DNA of 21,494 nt from CALALP01 sp041855735 (GCA_041855735.1 JBHAEV010000192.1:1-21494), one strand, 5' to 3'. Shown: positions 1 to 9,265, counted from the stretch's first letter. Notes: generated from the letters alone by a model not told the origin. A program made the numbers and translations.

Positions 1-3000
1 GACCACACTGTTCGGTCTGGTACCGTAGGTATTGCTCGCATCCACCCATACCTTTCTTGCGGCGATGTCCATACTCTCGATGATGTTTGTAATGACTAGC
101 GTATCTTCGTTGTAATTGTTCGGGCCGGCAGGTTCCAGTGTGAATACACGATTGGCACTGCCGTCACTTCTTGTAGCCGGATAATTGTTTAAAGTCGGAT
201 GATCCAATTCTACAATACGGTAGGTGTAGCGATTTCCGTTCGGATCGAATTCCGGAGTATTGCGGAAACGATGGCTCCAGTTGTTCGCCGCCGTAATCGT
301 GACCGGTGTTCCGACATTCTCATCCGGTCCGCCCGGAATGCTTCGAATGAGCTGAACCGTCGTGCTGTCCGGTCTGACGCCGAATGCATCGGCATTGTCC
401 ACCCAGTCGATTCTCGCCGGAATAACCGGAATGTTCAATGCATTGGTCACTTCCAAAGTTCCGTCCGCGGCAATGGTGTAAACCGGTGCCTTATATCTTG
501 CCATGGCACCCGTACCCACTCCCAGTTCCTCCACGGAATATACAAACTCCTCTCCGTTTGCATTGTATTTGAGCAAATTGACAAAGTCCGCTCTCCAGCC
601 TCCGTTTGATGTCGGATTTGCCGAAACCGTCAGCGCATTTCCGAGCGAATCGGTAACAACCGCTCTCGCCGCGCTTCCGATCTGACGATACAATTTGAAT
701 TCGAGAGAAGCCGGTCTCTGATGAATCACATCGTCATCGTCCTGCCATCTCTTTTGCACCGCCTTGGTAATCAGTGTCAAAGTGTTTTTAATGCGAAGTA
801 CGGAATCCGCCGGATTGGATGCGGCAGAACCGCTCGGACTCGGATAGGTTGTCCCATAGTTGCGAAGACCCGCTTCGTCGTCCTGAATCACCCGGTATAC
901 ATATTCCTGTCCGTTTTGCGCATACTTTGGAAGATTATTGTAAACCACCGTCCAGGTATTCGGTGCCGTACCAGGTGTGGCATCGGAAAGTGTTCTTTCC
1001 GATCCGGCAACCGCTTCCTCCGCACCGCCCGGCGTACTGCGAACCAGACGTGTGATCACATCCGTCGGCCGTACACTGTTGGCATTGCTTTGATCATCCC
1101 ACTCGGTTATCACCGTCAGACCGGTTTGCGCCAGGGTATTGGTTACGGTCAATGCGCCGGTTGCGCCGAGTGTCATCGGAGCGGAGTATTGCGAAGTGTA
1201 GTTTGCCATTCCCGGTGTGTTCATTTCCACAACCGAGTAGGTAAATTCATTGCCAAGTTCGTCATAACGAACCAGATTTGTAAATTCCGCCGTCCAGGTT
1301 CCGTCCGGATTCGGCAATGTCTTTTGCGTTGTGACACCGGTCACCGCGAAGTCTGCCGGTGCCGCCGGAAGTACACTTCTTTGAACCTTAAAGGAAATGC
1401 TTGAAGGTCGAAGTGCCGGATTGCTTGCATCGTTCCACAGCTTTTGCGCACGAAGCGGATGTCTTTGGATGTAATTGGATACCACCAAAGTTCCGTCTTG
1501 TGAAGTCGTGGATGAGCGGTCATCCAGATTCGTCGTTGTTCTGTCCGGATAATTTCTCAAACCGGCAGAATCCGATTCCACAATGCGATATTCATATGGT
1601 ACGCCGTTTTGATCCCGATCCGGCATACCGATATAGGTATGCGTATACAAACCGGTTACCGGATCACGGTTCACGGTCGTGATTGCCGTATTGTGGCTCG
1701 GGTTTGCCGGATCCGCCGGCACATCGGTAAAGCTTGTCGTACCCTGCAGTCTGCGCTGCAATTTCACCTGCACGGATGCCGGTCTGACATTGTCGACATT
1801 TGTGGATGTTTCCACCAAACCGTCATTGTTTGCATCTTCCAGACCGTCATACCAGTCGATTCTTGCCGTGATGGAGTTCGCAAGCGCATTGGTTGCAACC
1901 AGAGCACCGTCCTGCGCAATGCTGTAAACCGGCGGCTTGTAGCTTGCCAGATTTCCCACACCCACATTCTGCTCCTGAATGCTGTAAATATACTCTTCGC
2001 CGTTTGCATTATATCGAAGCAGATTGGTGAAATTACCGCGCCATGTGCCGGCATCATCCACCGTAACCACGACATCCGCACCGTTTGCCTGTACTGCCGT
2101 CTCCGCCGTAGTGGCTGTTTTTCGATACAATTTGAAGCTGACATTTGCCGGCCTGAGTGTTTCGTTTCCGGTATCGCCCGCCCAAACCTTTTGTACCGGC
2201 TTGTTGATCAGAATCAGTTCGTTTCGGATCTTCAAAACCGAATCCGCCGGATTTGCAACGGCTTCCAGATTTTGAGCCGGATAGGTCGTAGTGTAGTTTG
2301 TAAGTCCCGCCTCATGATCCTGTACCACTTTGTATTGATACGGCTGACCGAGGTTATCATACTTCGGCAAATTCGTGTATGTAATCACCCATTTGTTCGG
2401 ATCACCCGGAACCTGATTGATCTGCGCCTTGGTTCTGGCGGAATCCGTAAGCGGGGTTTCCGCACCCGAGGCATCCACGCGTACCAGACGTACCATTGTG
2501 TCGTTCGGGCGTACTCCCTGTGTATTGTTGGCATCCACCCATTCGGTCTCCACACTCAAACCATACGAGTTCATAGTATTGGTCAGGGTGAATTCCACAT
2601 TGGAACCGAGCTGTGCCGTCGAAGGACTGATGGCGGTCGTGTAGTTGCGCAGTCCGCTGCTTTGTATCTCCACAACGGAATAGTCATAAGGTGTACCGCT
2701 TGCATCATATTTGATCAGATCCGTGAACGTATTCTCCCAAACACCGCCGATATTGGTCAATGTCTTTTGGGTTGCCACACCCGGAATACTGATGTCCGAA
2801 GCCGTACCCGTTCCCGCTTTTCTTTGTACCTTCACCTCAATGCTCTGCGGACGAAGGCTGACATTGCCCCCGTCATTCCAAAGCTTGTTCACCTTGAGCG
2901 GGTATCTCTGCAATACATTGGTTACCAGCAATGCTCCGTCGGGAGCCGTGGATGACACACGATTTTGCGCATTGTCGGACAATGTTGGCGGATAATTGTT

Positions 3001-3633
3001 CAATGTCGCCGCATCCACTTCCACGATGCGGTACTCATACGGTCTGCCCTGCGGATCGACCGTGGAAAGACCGGTATACTGATGGGTGTACACGCCGTTT
3101 CCGTCATCGGAAATCACGGTCAGTGCACTGTTGTGCGACGGATTGTTCGCATCAAACGGCACCGGAGTATAATTGGTTTCTCCGACCGCCCGGCGCTCCA
3201 GACGAACCGAAACCGAACCTGGTCTGACCTGATCTCTGTTTCCGGTCACATCCGCAATGCCGTCGCCATTATTGTCCGCTCCGTCAATCCATTCCACTCT
3301 TGCCACCAGGCTCTGCTTTGCGGTATTGTGAATCTTAAAGCCCGGAATCACACCGCCCGTTTTTGTTGCACTGCCGCTCACTCTGGTATCGAAATCGGCA
3401 AGAGAACCCGTTCCGGCCCCTTCCTCCTCCACCGTATAGGTATATGGATTGTTATCCGCATCGGCGGACGGAATTCCGACAAATGCGCTCTTCCATGCAT
3501 TATTGGTATCCAAAACAATTTTTCCGTCCGGATATCTGGCATCCGTATACACCCGGTTGTTCTGCTTCAATATGGCGGTAACGGCGCCGCGATAGGTTCC
3601 GCCGCTCCAGATTTTTTCCACCGGAATGGCATT
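1..3633 (-). repeat. Higher-order array of Cna-B domains, four-domain period
   Basis: Approximate domain starts (plus coordinates, in order of translation) are 3633, 3333, 2915, 2574, 2225, 1889, 1476, 1137, 787, 443 and 85. Domains 1/5/9 resemble one another (type A: GxG after the Glu strand, then PVYSIA-like text in 5 and 9). Domains 2/6/10 are type B (ARxxW start, YRIVE). Domains 3/7/11 are type C (KLW/KVW start, SVVE). Domains 4/8 are type D (TEW start, VVQD/VIQD, NPADSVL end). The period is about 1.39-1.45 kb. Type A and C domains carry the isopeptide Lys at residues 1353, 1596, 1828, 2077, 2307 and 2540. Copies have diverged at protein level, so the array looks old rather than recently amplified. 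Confidence 0.88.
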
Positions 3634-6600
3634 CAATACATAGTTGTTGACCGAATTGGATGCCTGATATACCACACCCCCGTCATAGGAAATGGTAAAG
3701 TAATTCACACCTTTTTCCGTGGTATAGAGATCGCCGTTCGGCTTCACCGGCGCCAGCATCGGAACTTCAAACATCACGGTTTCATTCGCATTCAACATCT
3801 GTCCCGCCTGCATTTCGATCTTGAATGCGGTCACGGTGCTCGGATCCGCCGGCAGCGTTTGTGTCCATCCCATGGTTGCCGAACTCACGGCAGCGGCGGA
3901 ATCCACCGGCGGATTGCTTACCGTGGAATAATAAATCTTAAACTTTGCCGGATTCGGATTGGAAATTTCCCCCCGAAGCCGATCTCTGAATTCGGAACCA
4001 CGGAGTCTGGTCGGATGGTTCGCATATGCCGAATCTCCCACATACGGAAAAATGTCATAGATCAGCATCTTGTCCACCGCGCTCTCCTTGGTGTTAAAGA
4101 TATTAAGTCGGTAATCGTACTCGGCATTGTAATCCGTTCGCACAAAGGTTCTTCTCCAACCCTCATACCCCGGAGTCACCAAAGATCGAATCTCCTTGTT
4201 CGCCTCCACGGCTCTTTCTTTCGTTATGGTCACCGTCGCCCTGGAACCCAGCACGAAGTCATTGGTCGATCCGTCATTGTCCACGTCGAACTCGTCCGCA
4301 ATCAATCCGGCCACGCCGGTATTCTCCGTATCTCTCGTCGCCGCAACCCGATTGTCTTGAAACGTGCCGTTTCCTCCGTAACTTTGGTGAACGGTACCCG
4401 GATTCAGATCATTGTACAGATTGTCCGCCGTAAAGAATGTGCGATTCAAGCTGGTATTCACATTTCCGATCTTGTCCGATGCGCTTAAATTTCTCGGATC
4501 CGGCAGCGCATTATCGGTAATGGTGGTCCGAAGCATCAAACGCAGATAGTCACCATTGTATCGGGTACGCGGATTTTCAAACATTGCCGGTTTAAAATCC
4601 GGAAAGTGGAAAATCACCGCCTGGCGTCCCGTGCCCTGATAATCCTCAATCAGTTCCACACGGGTCGGATCCACTCCGGTTCCCGCCTGATCAAACGGAT
4701 TGTAGCCGAATGCCTCACCGCTATATCCGTCCCCCCATGTGTGACTGTGATAGCGAAGACCGACCGGAAGAACTTCCACGATCTTCGGATTTCGAAACCA
4801 TCGGCTTTGTTTTACTCCGTCCAGAATCAAATCGATACGAAATACCGCTTCTTTTCCGACGGTCGTTCCGAGGTTTGCACCATAGGCATCTCGATATGCC
4901 TGACCGAGAATTGTGCTTTGGGACTGAAACGCCGTTTTCAGGAATGAAATCGACTCCGGTCTTCTTCCGATGGTGGCATCCGCATCGTCCGTTATCACGA
5001 AAGGTTTTATCGTACCGTCGAACGAACGATAATTTCCGTGGTATTCGGCTGTATTTTCAATGATCTTATCAAACCCCGGATCATCGAAGTTGGTCATATG
5101 ATATGGGTCGCGGAATCCCAGTTCCACACGAAGTGTGTACTGATTTCCGACCGGAAACTGGTATCCCGGCTTCCATTCGATTTCAAATCCTTCCGTATTT
5201 TTCGGAACAGGCTGTGTATTCGCCGGATCCAGCGTACCTTCGTCGACCTGGCGCACCATTTCGTTTACCGCCGCTTCCGCAACCGGGTCGATTTTTACGA
5301 CATTAAAATTGGCGCCACGCTCCCAGGCGGCAAGCTCGGCATCCGTAAATTCCTTAATCACGCCGATTCGATTGCCCGCCGCATCCAGAGCATGAATTCT
5401 GTAAATCTTTGACCAGTCTCCGGACCAGAATCGAAACATCGCCGATTTATAATACATGCGGTCATCGGCCAGTCTGTCTTTGACGGACAGATTCGTAATC
5501 GGAGCCGTGGTCGCGTTGTTGATCTGTACATTGTAGAAAACGGAAGTATCTCCCATCGCATCCGGATCAAACATTACAAAATTCTGACTCGGCGTATTTG
5601 CCGCGATTTTGGAAAACATACCGTTGGATGAAATTTCGCCCCGGAACACATTGTAGCGCAAATCATCATCCACATTGGTGCTTGCCGCAGGTGCGAGCGG
5701 CACCGACTGCACTGCGGTCGTTCCGTATTTTGCATTGCTCGCCGTATCCGCATCCAAAGCGGCTCTTTGATTGTTTGCAGCCTGAACCTCCTCCGGACTC
5801 GGGTTGATCGGAATGGTCACCATGGAGCCGTTGATCATAATATAATCCGAAAGCGCGGAATCCGCATTTTTATTGAAGTGATTCACCATCAGATTCGGAT
5901 ATTTCAGATTCAAAGCTTTATACCGCAACACTTCTCCGACATCCAGACCGGTTGCGGCGGATTGTTCCGGAGTTCTGTTGTTGTGTACCACCATCTTGAC
6001 CTTGGTCGGATTTCCCTGCGCATCTCTGGCAACCACCGTCCAATCCGGATTTGCCGCTTCCTCAAAGACCGCCAGCCTGGTAGCACCCCCGTCCGAACTG
6101 GTGGCACCGGTCTTATACTTCGGGATATCCATATACAGTTCCACTGTCTGGATCAGCCTTTGTTTGTATTTATCCGCACTCGCAAAAGGAGAACCGCCCT
6201 CACCGGTCTGCAGCTTAAACTTCATCGGCGCATTGATTGCGGTAGCCGGGTTGACAAACTCCCGGGTCGGATCCGGCTCACCCGCGAATACACCCGTGAT
6301 AATCCCCGTGCTGACATTCGAGTACTCCTTGGAGCTGCCTACAATGTTTGCATTTGCATAGATGAAAAAATCCTGCGGCTCGTATTTTACGCCATACTGT
6401 ATCTGAGAACTGCTCTTCCAGACGTCATTCTCACCGACCACTCTCAAATTGGCATCCACCGGAAGACGATATCCTTCCGGAACACTTCGATCGCTCTTGA
6501 AGCGAACAGTATAAGGAATGATCGCATCGGTGGAAGAAAGCAGCTGCTTGTAATACGCTTTCACAACCACATGTTCTTCTCCGTTGATGGTGCGAAGTTC

Positions 6601-7671
6601 CTGCTCCACACGCCCGATGTACTCACCCGTTGTCACGCTGAGTCCGGTCACCTTTCCGGATGCATCCCTTGCCAAATGCTTCGTCGGTGCAATCAGTTCA
6701 ATGTACGCATTGTTCACCGGCGACGGCAGGCTTCCACCATTGAAGGCGACGGATCCGACTTGCGACTGTGTGCTGTATTTCGTCGCCGTTTCATTCGTAT
6801 AATGTGTGAAGGTCACATTTCCGCCCGGCAATGCCTGTAAGGTAATCAATTGTCTGGTACCGCTTGCAAGCGGCAGAGATCTTGCCATACGGAATGCCGT
6901 AAATGCCGTTGCTCTGGTTTCACTCGGTGATGCAACAAGCGGCGAACTGACGGCATTTGCCGCTTCCAGCACGGCCGGCACCAACGCCTCATCCGAAATC
7001 AGCTCTTCTCCCGAAGAGATCGTCACACTTTCCGGTATCTCTTCGATCGCCGAATTCACCCGACTGGTAAATTCTTCCTTATCGGAAACCCGGTTTTCAT
7101 CAATCGCCACTTGATTGATGACCTCGACCAGATCCCTGTCCGCAACGGCAAGATAGGCAACCGTAAAGGAGCTGTTATTATCCGCTTCCATCGGCACCGT
7201 AAATGTCGCATTTCCATTTTCCGATTGAATCGGTAGGGAATTACCGTCCGCGTCACGGACTTCCACCGGAACAATGTTCAAGTCCACATTTAAGTTCTCG
7301 GTATTTACATCCACCCCTTCGGTCAGATCCACTACACTTCCCGGAGTAACGATCGCAGAGTTCAATCCTTCGAAAGTAATCTCCTCTTTCAGATACGCCA
7401 CCGCCGGCGTCGCCACGACCGCGTTCGTCAAAGAATCATAGGTCGCTTCCAAACCGGCATCCGGAATGCCCGCAAAATCCCGCTCCGTCGACCATGCCGA
7501 AGAAATGTCGTTGATCAGCTCGATTTCACCCGCTTCCTCATCTTGATCTTCGCTGACAATGACATCTTCGTAGTTATTATTCGCGAACACACGAAAAGAA
7601 GGCGACAGATCCGAAAAAACCATCGCCACAAAAAGCAGACCGCTGACCAGTCTTCTTTTCAACAAGTTCAT
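1..7671 (-). CDS. Giant Cna-B repeat surface protein (adhesin/stalk), 3' end outside window
   Basis: The frame is open from an ATG at 7671 to the left edge (2557 codons, no stop), so the protein continues beyond the window. AAGGAG lies 7 bases before the start. The N-terminus is a signal peptide (MNLLKRRL, a hydrophobic core, then a likely cut after VFA near residue 30). Residues about 31-1345 are a long extracellular region without a clear match. Parts resemble DUF11-like or fimbrial isopeptide modules, for example the stretch around DTSVFYNVQINN. From about residue 1346 there are ten complete Cna-B domains plus the start of an eleventh, each 100-145 residues, with KxW starts, RP turns, YxVxE strands and TN-type ends. 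The likely role is a rigid cell-surface stalk or adhesin. A C-terminal sorting signal would be expected past the edge but is not seen. The family assignment is sure; the ligand is unknown. Confidence 0.93.
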   Translation of the reverse strand, partial: MNLLKRRLVSGLLFVAMVFSDLSPSFRVFANNNYEDVIVSEDQDEEAGEIELINDISSAWSTERDFAGIPDAGLEATYDSLTNAVVATPAVAYLKEEITFEGLNSAIVTPGSVVDLTEGVDVNTENLNVDLNIVPVEVRDADGNSLPIQSENGNATFTVPMEADNNSSFTVAYLAVADRDLVEVINQVAIDENRVSDKEEFTSRVNSAIEEIPESVTISSGEELISDEALVPAVLEAANAVSSPLVASPSETRATAFTAFRMARSLPLASGTRQLITLQALPGGNVTFTHYTNETATKYSTQSQVGSVAFNGGSLPSPVNNAYIELIAPTKHLARDASGKVTGLSVTTGEYIGRVEQELRTINGEEHVVVKAYYKQLLSSTDAIIPYTVRFKSDRSVPEGYRLPVDANLRVVGENDVWKSSSQIQYGVKYEPQDFFIYANANIVGSSKEYSNVSTGIITGVFAGEPDPTREFVNPATAINAPMKFKLQTGEGGSPFASADKYKQRLIQTVELYMDIPKYKTGATSSDGGATRLAVFEEAANPDWTVVARDAQGNPTKVKMVVHNNRTPEQSAATGLDVGEVLRYKALNLKYPNLMVNHFNKNADSALSDYIMINGSMVTIPINPSPEEVQAANNQRAALDADTASNAKYGTTAVQSVPLAPAASTNVDDDLRYNVFRGEISSNGMFSKIAANTPSQNFVMFDPDAMGDTSVFYNVQINNATTAPITNLSVKDRLADDRMYYKSAMFRFWSGDWSKIYRIHALDAAGNRIGVIKEFTDAELAAWERGANFNVVKIDPVAEAAVNEMVRQVDEGTLDPANTQPVPKNTEGFEIEWKPGYQFPVGNQYTLRVELGFRDPYHMTNFDDPGFDKIIENTAEYHGNYRSFDGTIKPFVITDDADATIGRRPESISFLKTAFQSQSTILGQAYRDAYGANLGTTVGKEAVFRIDLILDGVKQSRWFRNPKIVEVLPVGLRYHSHTWGDGYSGEAFGYNPFDQAGTGVDPTRVELIEDYQGTGRQAVIFHFPDFKPAMFENPRTRYNGDYLRLMLRTTITDNALPDPRNLSASDKIGNVNTSLNRTFFTADNLYNDLNPGTVHQSYGGNGTFQDNRVAATRDTENTGVAGLIADEFDVDNDGSTNDFVLGSRATVTITKERAVEANKEIRSLVTPGYEGWRRTFVRTDYNAEYDYRLNIFNTKESAVDKMLIYDIFPYVGDSAYANHPTRLRGSEFRDRLRGEISNPNPAKFKIYYSTVSNPPVDSAAAVSSATMGWTQTLPADPSTVTAFKIEMQAGQMLNANETVMFEVPMLAPVKPNGDLYTTEKGVNYFTISYDGGVVYQASNSVNNYVLNAIPVEKIWSGGTYRGAVTAILKQNNRVYTDARYPDGKIVLDTNNAWKSAFVGIPSADADNNPYTYTVEEEGAGTGSLADFDTRVSGSATKTGGVIPGFKIHNTAKQSLVARVEWIDGADNNGDGIADVTGNRDQVRPGSVSVRLERRAVGETNYTPVPFDANNPSHNSALTVISDDGNGVYTHQYTGLSTVDPQGRPYEYRIVEVDAATLNNYPPTLSDNAQNRVSSTAPDGALLVTNVLQRYPLKVNKLWNDGGNVSLRPQSIEVKVQRKAGTGTASDISIPGVATQKTLTNIGGVWENTFTDLIKYDASGTPYDYSVVEIQSSGLRNYTTAISPSTAQLGSNVEFTLTNTMNSYGLSVETEWVDANNTQGVRPNDTMVRLVRVDASGAETPLTDSARTKAQINQVPGDPNKWVITYTNLPKYDNLGQPYQYKVVQDHEAGLTNYTTTYPAQNLEAVANPADSVLKIRNELILINKPVQKVWAGDTGNETLRPANVSFKLYRKTATTAETAVQANGADVVVTVDDAGTWRGNFTNLLRYNANGEEYIYSIQEQNVGVGNLASYKPPVYSIAQDGALVATNALANSITARIDWYDGLEDANNDGLVETSTNVDNVRPASVQVKLQRRLQGTTSFTDVPADPANPSHNTAITTVNRDPVTGLYTHTYIGMPDRDQNGVPYEYRIVESDSAGLRNYPDRTTTNLDDRSSTTSQDGTLVVSNYIQRHPLRAQKLWNDASNPALRPSSISFKVQRSVLPAAPADFAVTGVTTQKTLPNPDGTWTAEFTNLVRYDELGNEFTYSVVEMNTPGMANYTSQYSAPMTLGATGALTVTNTLAQTGLTVITEWDDQSNANSVRPTDVITRLVRSTPGGAEEAVAGSERTLSDATPGTAPNTWTVVYNNLPKYAQNGQEYVYRVIQDDEAGLRNYGTTYPSPSGSAASNPADSVLRIKNTLTLITKAVQKRWQDDDDVIHQRPASLEFKLYRQIGSAARAVVTDSLGNALTVSANPTSNGGWRADFVNLLKYNANGEEFVYSVEELGVGTGAMARYKAPVYTIAADGTLEVTNALNIPVIPARIDWVDNADAFGVRPDSTTVQLIRSIPGGPDENVGTPVTITAANNWSHRFRNTPEFDPNGNRYTYRIVELDHPTLNNYPATRSDGSANRVFTLEPAGPNNYNEDTLVITNIIESMDIAARKVWVDASNTYGTRPNSVV

Positions 7672-7892
7672 TACGCCTCTCCTTCACTCTACTTGATAAT
7701 AAGATTCGATACATTTTCCGACAAATTCCTTATGATTCATATAGAATTCCTAAAATATAATTCAAATAACCGTGTAAAACCGAAATAATCTTTTAGCAAA
7801 CAGCGCCGATTTCATTCGGATTTCCTTAAATTATTTTAATATTTCAATTTATTCTACATGTTTAATTTATTAATTTTATCGGAATCCATTGT
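7672..7892 (-). other. AT-rich leader of the giant surface gene
   Basis: This is untranslated leader between the proposed promoter and the ATG at 7671, about 215 bases and AT-rich. It holds the RBS (AAGGAG in GTGAAGGAGAGG). Two tiny reading frames occur: 17 codons starting MKSALFAK after an AAGGAA, and 18 codons (7740-7684, MNHKEFVGK...) whose stop overlaps the RBS region. Neither is supported well enough to call a gene. No clear riboswitch or terminator is seen in it. Confidence 0.45.
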
Positions 7893-7921
7893 AATGTACC
7901 ATGCTATTTGAAAAATGTCAA
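7893..7921 (-). promoter_or_regulatory. Promoter of the giant surface gene
   Basis: On the minus strand there is a perfect -35 TTGACA (7921-7916), a 17-base spacer and a -10 TACATT (7898-7893, four of six matches) preceded by TGG, which gives an extended -10. Transcription would start near 7886 and run about 215 bases before the ATG. It lies downstream of the ilvC terminator hairpin, which fits an independent unit. Confidence 0.6.
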
Positions 7922-7977
7922 TAGATACTATTTAAAAATATTTAAAAATTCAAACCGGTTTTTCGTGAAATATCAAG

Positions 7978-8003
7978 AAGGACCCGTCCGAAGACAGGTC
8001 CTT
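7978..8003 (-). terminator. Terminator-like hairpin after ilvC
   Basis: The sequence GGACCTGTC-TTCG-GACGGGTCC (minus strand) forms a 9-bp stem with one G-U pair and a stable UUCG loop, extendable by two A-T pairs. It is followed by TTCTTGATATTT, which is U-rich but interrupted. It lies about 100 bases past the ilvC stop and before the next promoter. The weak U-tract keeps the confidence moderate. Confidence 0.6.
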
Positions 8004-8101
8004 TGTATGACATGTTTGTCCGCCTTAACCGTATGGCTCAACCTTTTCGATATCCTGCATCCGATCCGGCATGTGCAGGCCATCCGTTGATGTGCAACCG
8101 A

Positions 8102-9121
8102 TCAGTTATTGATCAGCTTATCTTCTTCCTTGTTCCAACTGTACAATTTACGAATCTGAGTACCGACTTTTTCGGAAGAATGTTCTTTTGCCAGTTTTCG
8201 CATTGCATTAAAATGCACCTGACGTCCGGAAGTGCTCATTTCGGTCAGGAACTCTTTTGCGAAGGTACCGTCCTGAATATCGGCAAGAATCTTCTTCATC
8301 GATTTTCTGGTTTCCTCGGTGATGATCTTCGGACCGGTGATATAATCGCCGTACTCTGCCGTGTTGGAAATGGAATACCTCATTCCTTCAAAACCGGATT
8401 GATAGATCAGATCCACAATCAGTTTCATTTCGTGAATGCACTCGAAATAGGCATTGGCAGGGTCATATCCCGCTTCCACCAATGTTTCAAATCCCGCCTG
8501 CATCAAAGCGCACACACCTCCGCAAAGCACCGCCTGCTCACCGAAGAGATCGGTTTCCGTTTCCGTTTTGAAACTGGTTTCAAGAACTCCCGCTCTGGCT
8601 CCGCCGATTCCGGCGGCATATGCCAGCGCCTTTTCCAATGCCTTTCCGGATGCGTTCTGCTCCACAGCGACCAGACAAGGAACACCTTTGCCTGCCAAAT
8701 ACTCGCTTCGAACCGTATGTCCCGGTCCCTTCGGCGCAATCATGGTGACATCGACATAATCCGGTACCTGAATGCAACCGTAGTGAACATTGAATCCGTG
8801 TGCGAACATCAGCATATTGTCCGGTTCCAGATTCGGCTCAATATCCTTTTTGTACAATTCCGCCTGATGTTCATCATTGATCAAAATCATAATGACATCC
8901 GCACGTTTTGCCGCCTCCGCCGCGGTATAAACCGTCAACCCCTGTTTCTCCGCTTTGGCCCACGATTTGCTTCCTTCGTACAGACCGACAATGACATTCA
9001 ATCCGCTTTCTTTTAAGTTCAGCGCATGCGCATGCCCCTGACTTCCGTAACCGATGATGGCAATGGTCTTATTCTCCAAAGCCTTGATATTGCAATCATT
9101 TTGATAATAAATCTTAGACAT
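8102..9121 (-). CDS. ilvC: Ketol-acid reductoisomerase, class I (IlvC)
   Basis: This cytoplasmic enzyme converts acetolactate or acetohydroxybutyrate to the dihydroxy-acid with NAD(P)H and Mg2+, the second step of valine/isoleucine synthesis. It has 339 residues, the normal class I length. The Rossmann motif GYGSQGHA is at 24-31. The metal/active-site acids fit D191, E195, E227 and E231 (DLFGEQ and FECIHE). The start at 9121 has GGGAGG six bases upstream. One oddity is that the usual GLR of the cofactor loop reads GLYEGSKSW, with Tyr48 where Arg is common, which might shift NADPH/NADH preference (inference). It is the last gene of an ilvN, small peptide, ilvC unit and is followed by a hairpin near 7980-8001. 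Confidence 0.97.
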   Translation of the reverse strand: MSKIYYQNDCNIKALENKTIAIIGYGSQGHAHALNLKESGLNVIVGLYEGSKSWAKAEKQGLTVYTAAEAAKRADVIMILINDEHQAELYKKDIEPNLEPDNMLMFAHGFNVHYGCIQVPDYVDVTMIAPKGPGHTVRSEYLAGKGVPCLVAVEQNASGKALEKALAYAAGIGGARAGVLETSFKTETETDLFGEQAVLCGGVCALMQAGFETLVEAGYDPANAYFECIHEMKLIVDLIYQSGFEGMRYSISNTAEYGDYITGPKIITEETRKSMKKILADIQDGTFAKEFLTEMSTSGRQVHFNAMRKLAKEHSSEKVGTQIRKLYSWNKEEDKLINN

Positions 9122-9166
9122 CGAACCCCTCCCGTTTTAACTGTATTTTTCGGATTCCCTGATCAA

Positions 9167-9265
9167 CTACCGGATCACTCCGAAGTATGACAGTAGATAA
9201 AAAACCAGAAACACCACTCCAAAGATTGCCAGGCGAATCAAAATCCTTTTTAAAATATCACTCAT
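9167..9265 (-). CDS. Small single-pass membrane peptide, 32 residues, between ilvN and ilvC
   Basis: ATG at 9265 to TAG at 9167. AAAGGAG lies six bases before the ATG, an excellent RBS. The peptide begins MSDILKR, has a basic N-terminal end (K6, R7, R11), then about 18 hydrophobic residues (roughly 12-28, rich in V, F, L, Y) and ends YFGVIR. This is the layout of a single transmembrane helix with the N-terminus in the cytoplasm. It sits 93 bases after ilvN and 45 bases before ilvC, on the same strand. I do not recognise the family. It could be a regulator or partner of a membrane transporter, a small toxin-like peptide, or a neutral hitch-hiker. The evidence for translation is the RBS, spacing and composition only. 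Confidence 0.6.
   Translation of the reverse strand: MSDILKRILIRLAIFGVVFLVFYLLSYFGVIR

Noticed and set aside
199..7114. Many long plus-strand reading frames opposite the giant gene (for example 1609-2955, 2965-4488, 5767-6840)
   Set aside because: They lack RBSs, signal or domain patterns, are rich in His, Arg, Cys and Ile, and mirror the minus-strand Cna-B coding sequence. They are shadows.
7684..7740. 18-codon frame (MNHKEFVGK...) just before the giant gene
   Set aside because: The RBS is weak and the length is within chance in an AT-rich leader; its stop overlapping the next RBS is suggestive only.
8003..9016. 337-codon plus-strand frame over ilvC
   Set aside because: It is antisense to a clear IlvC with all active-site residues; no RBS or family pattern was seen.
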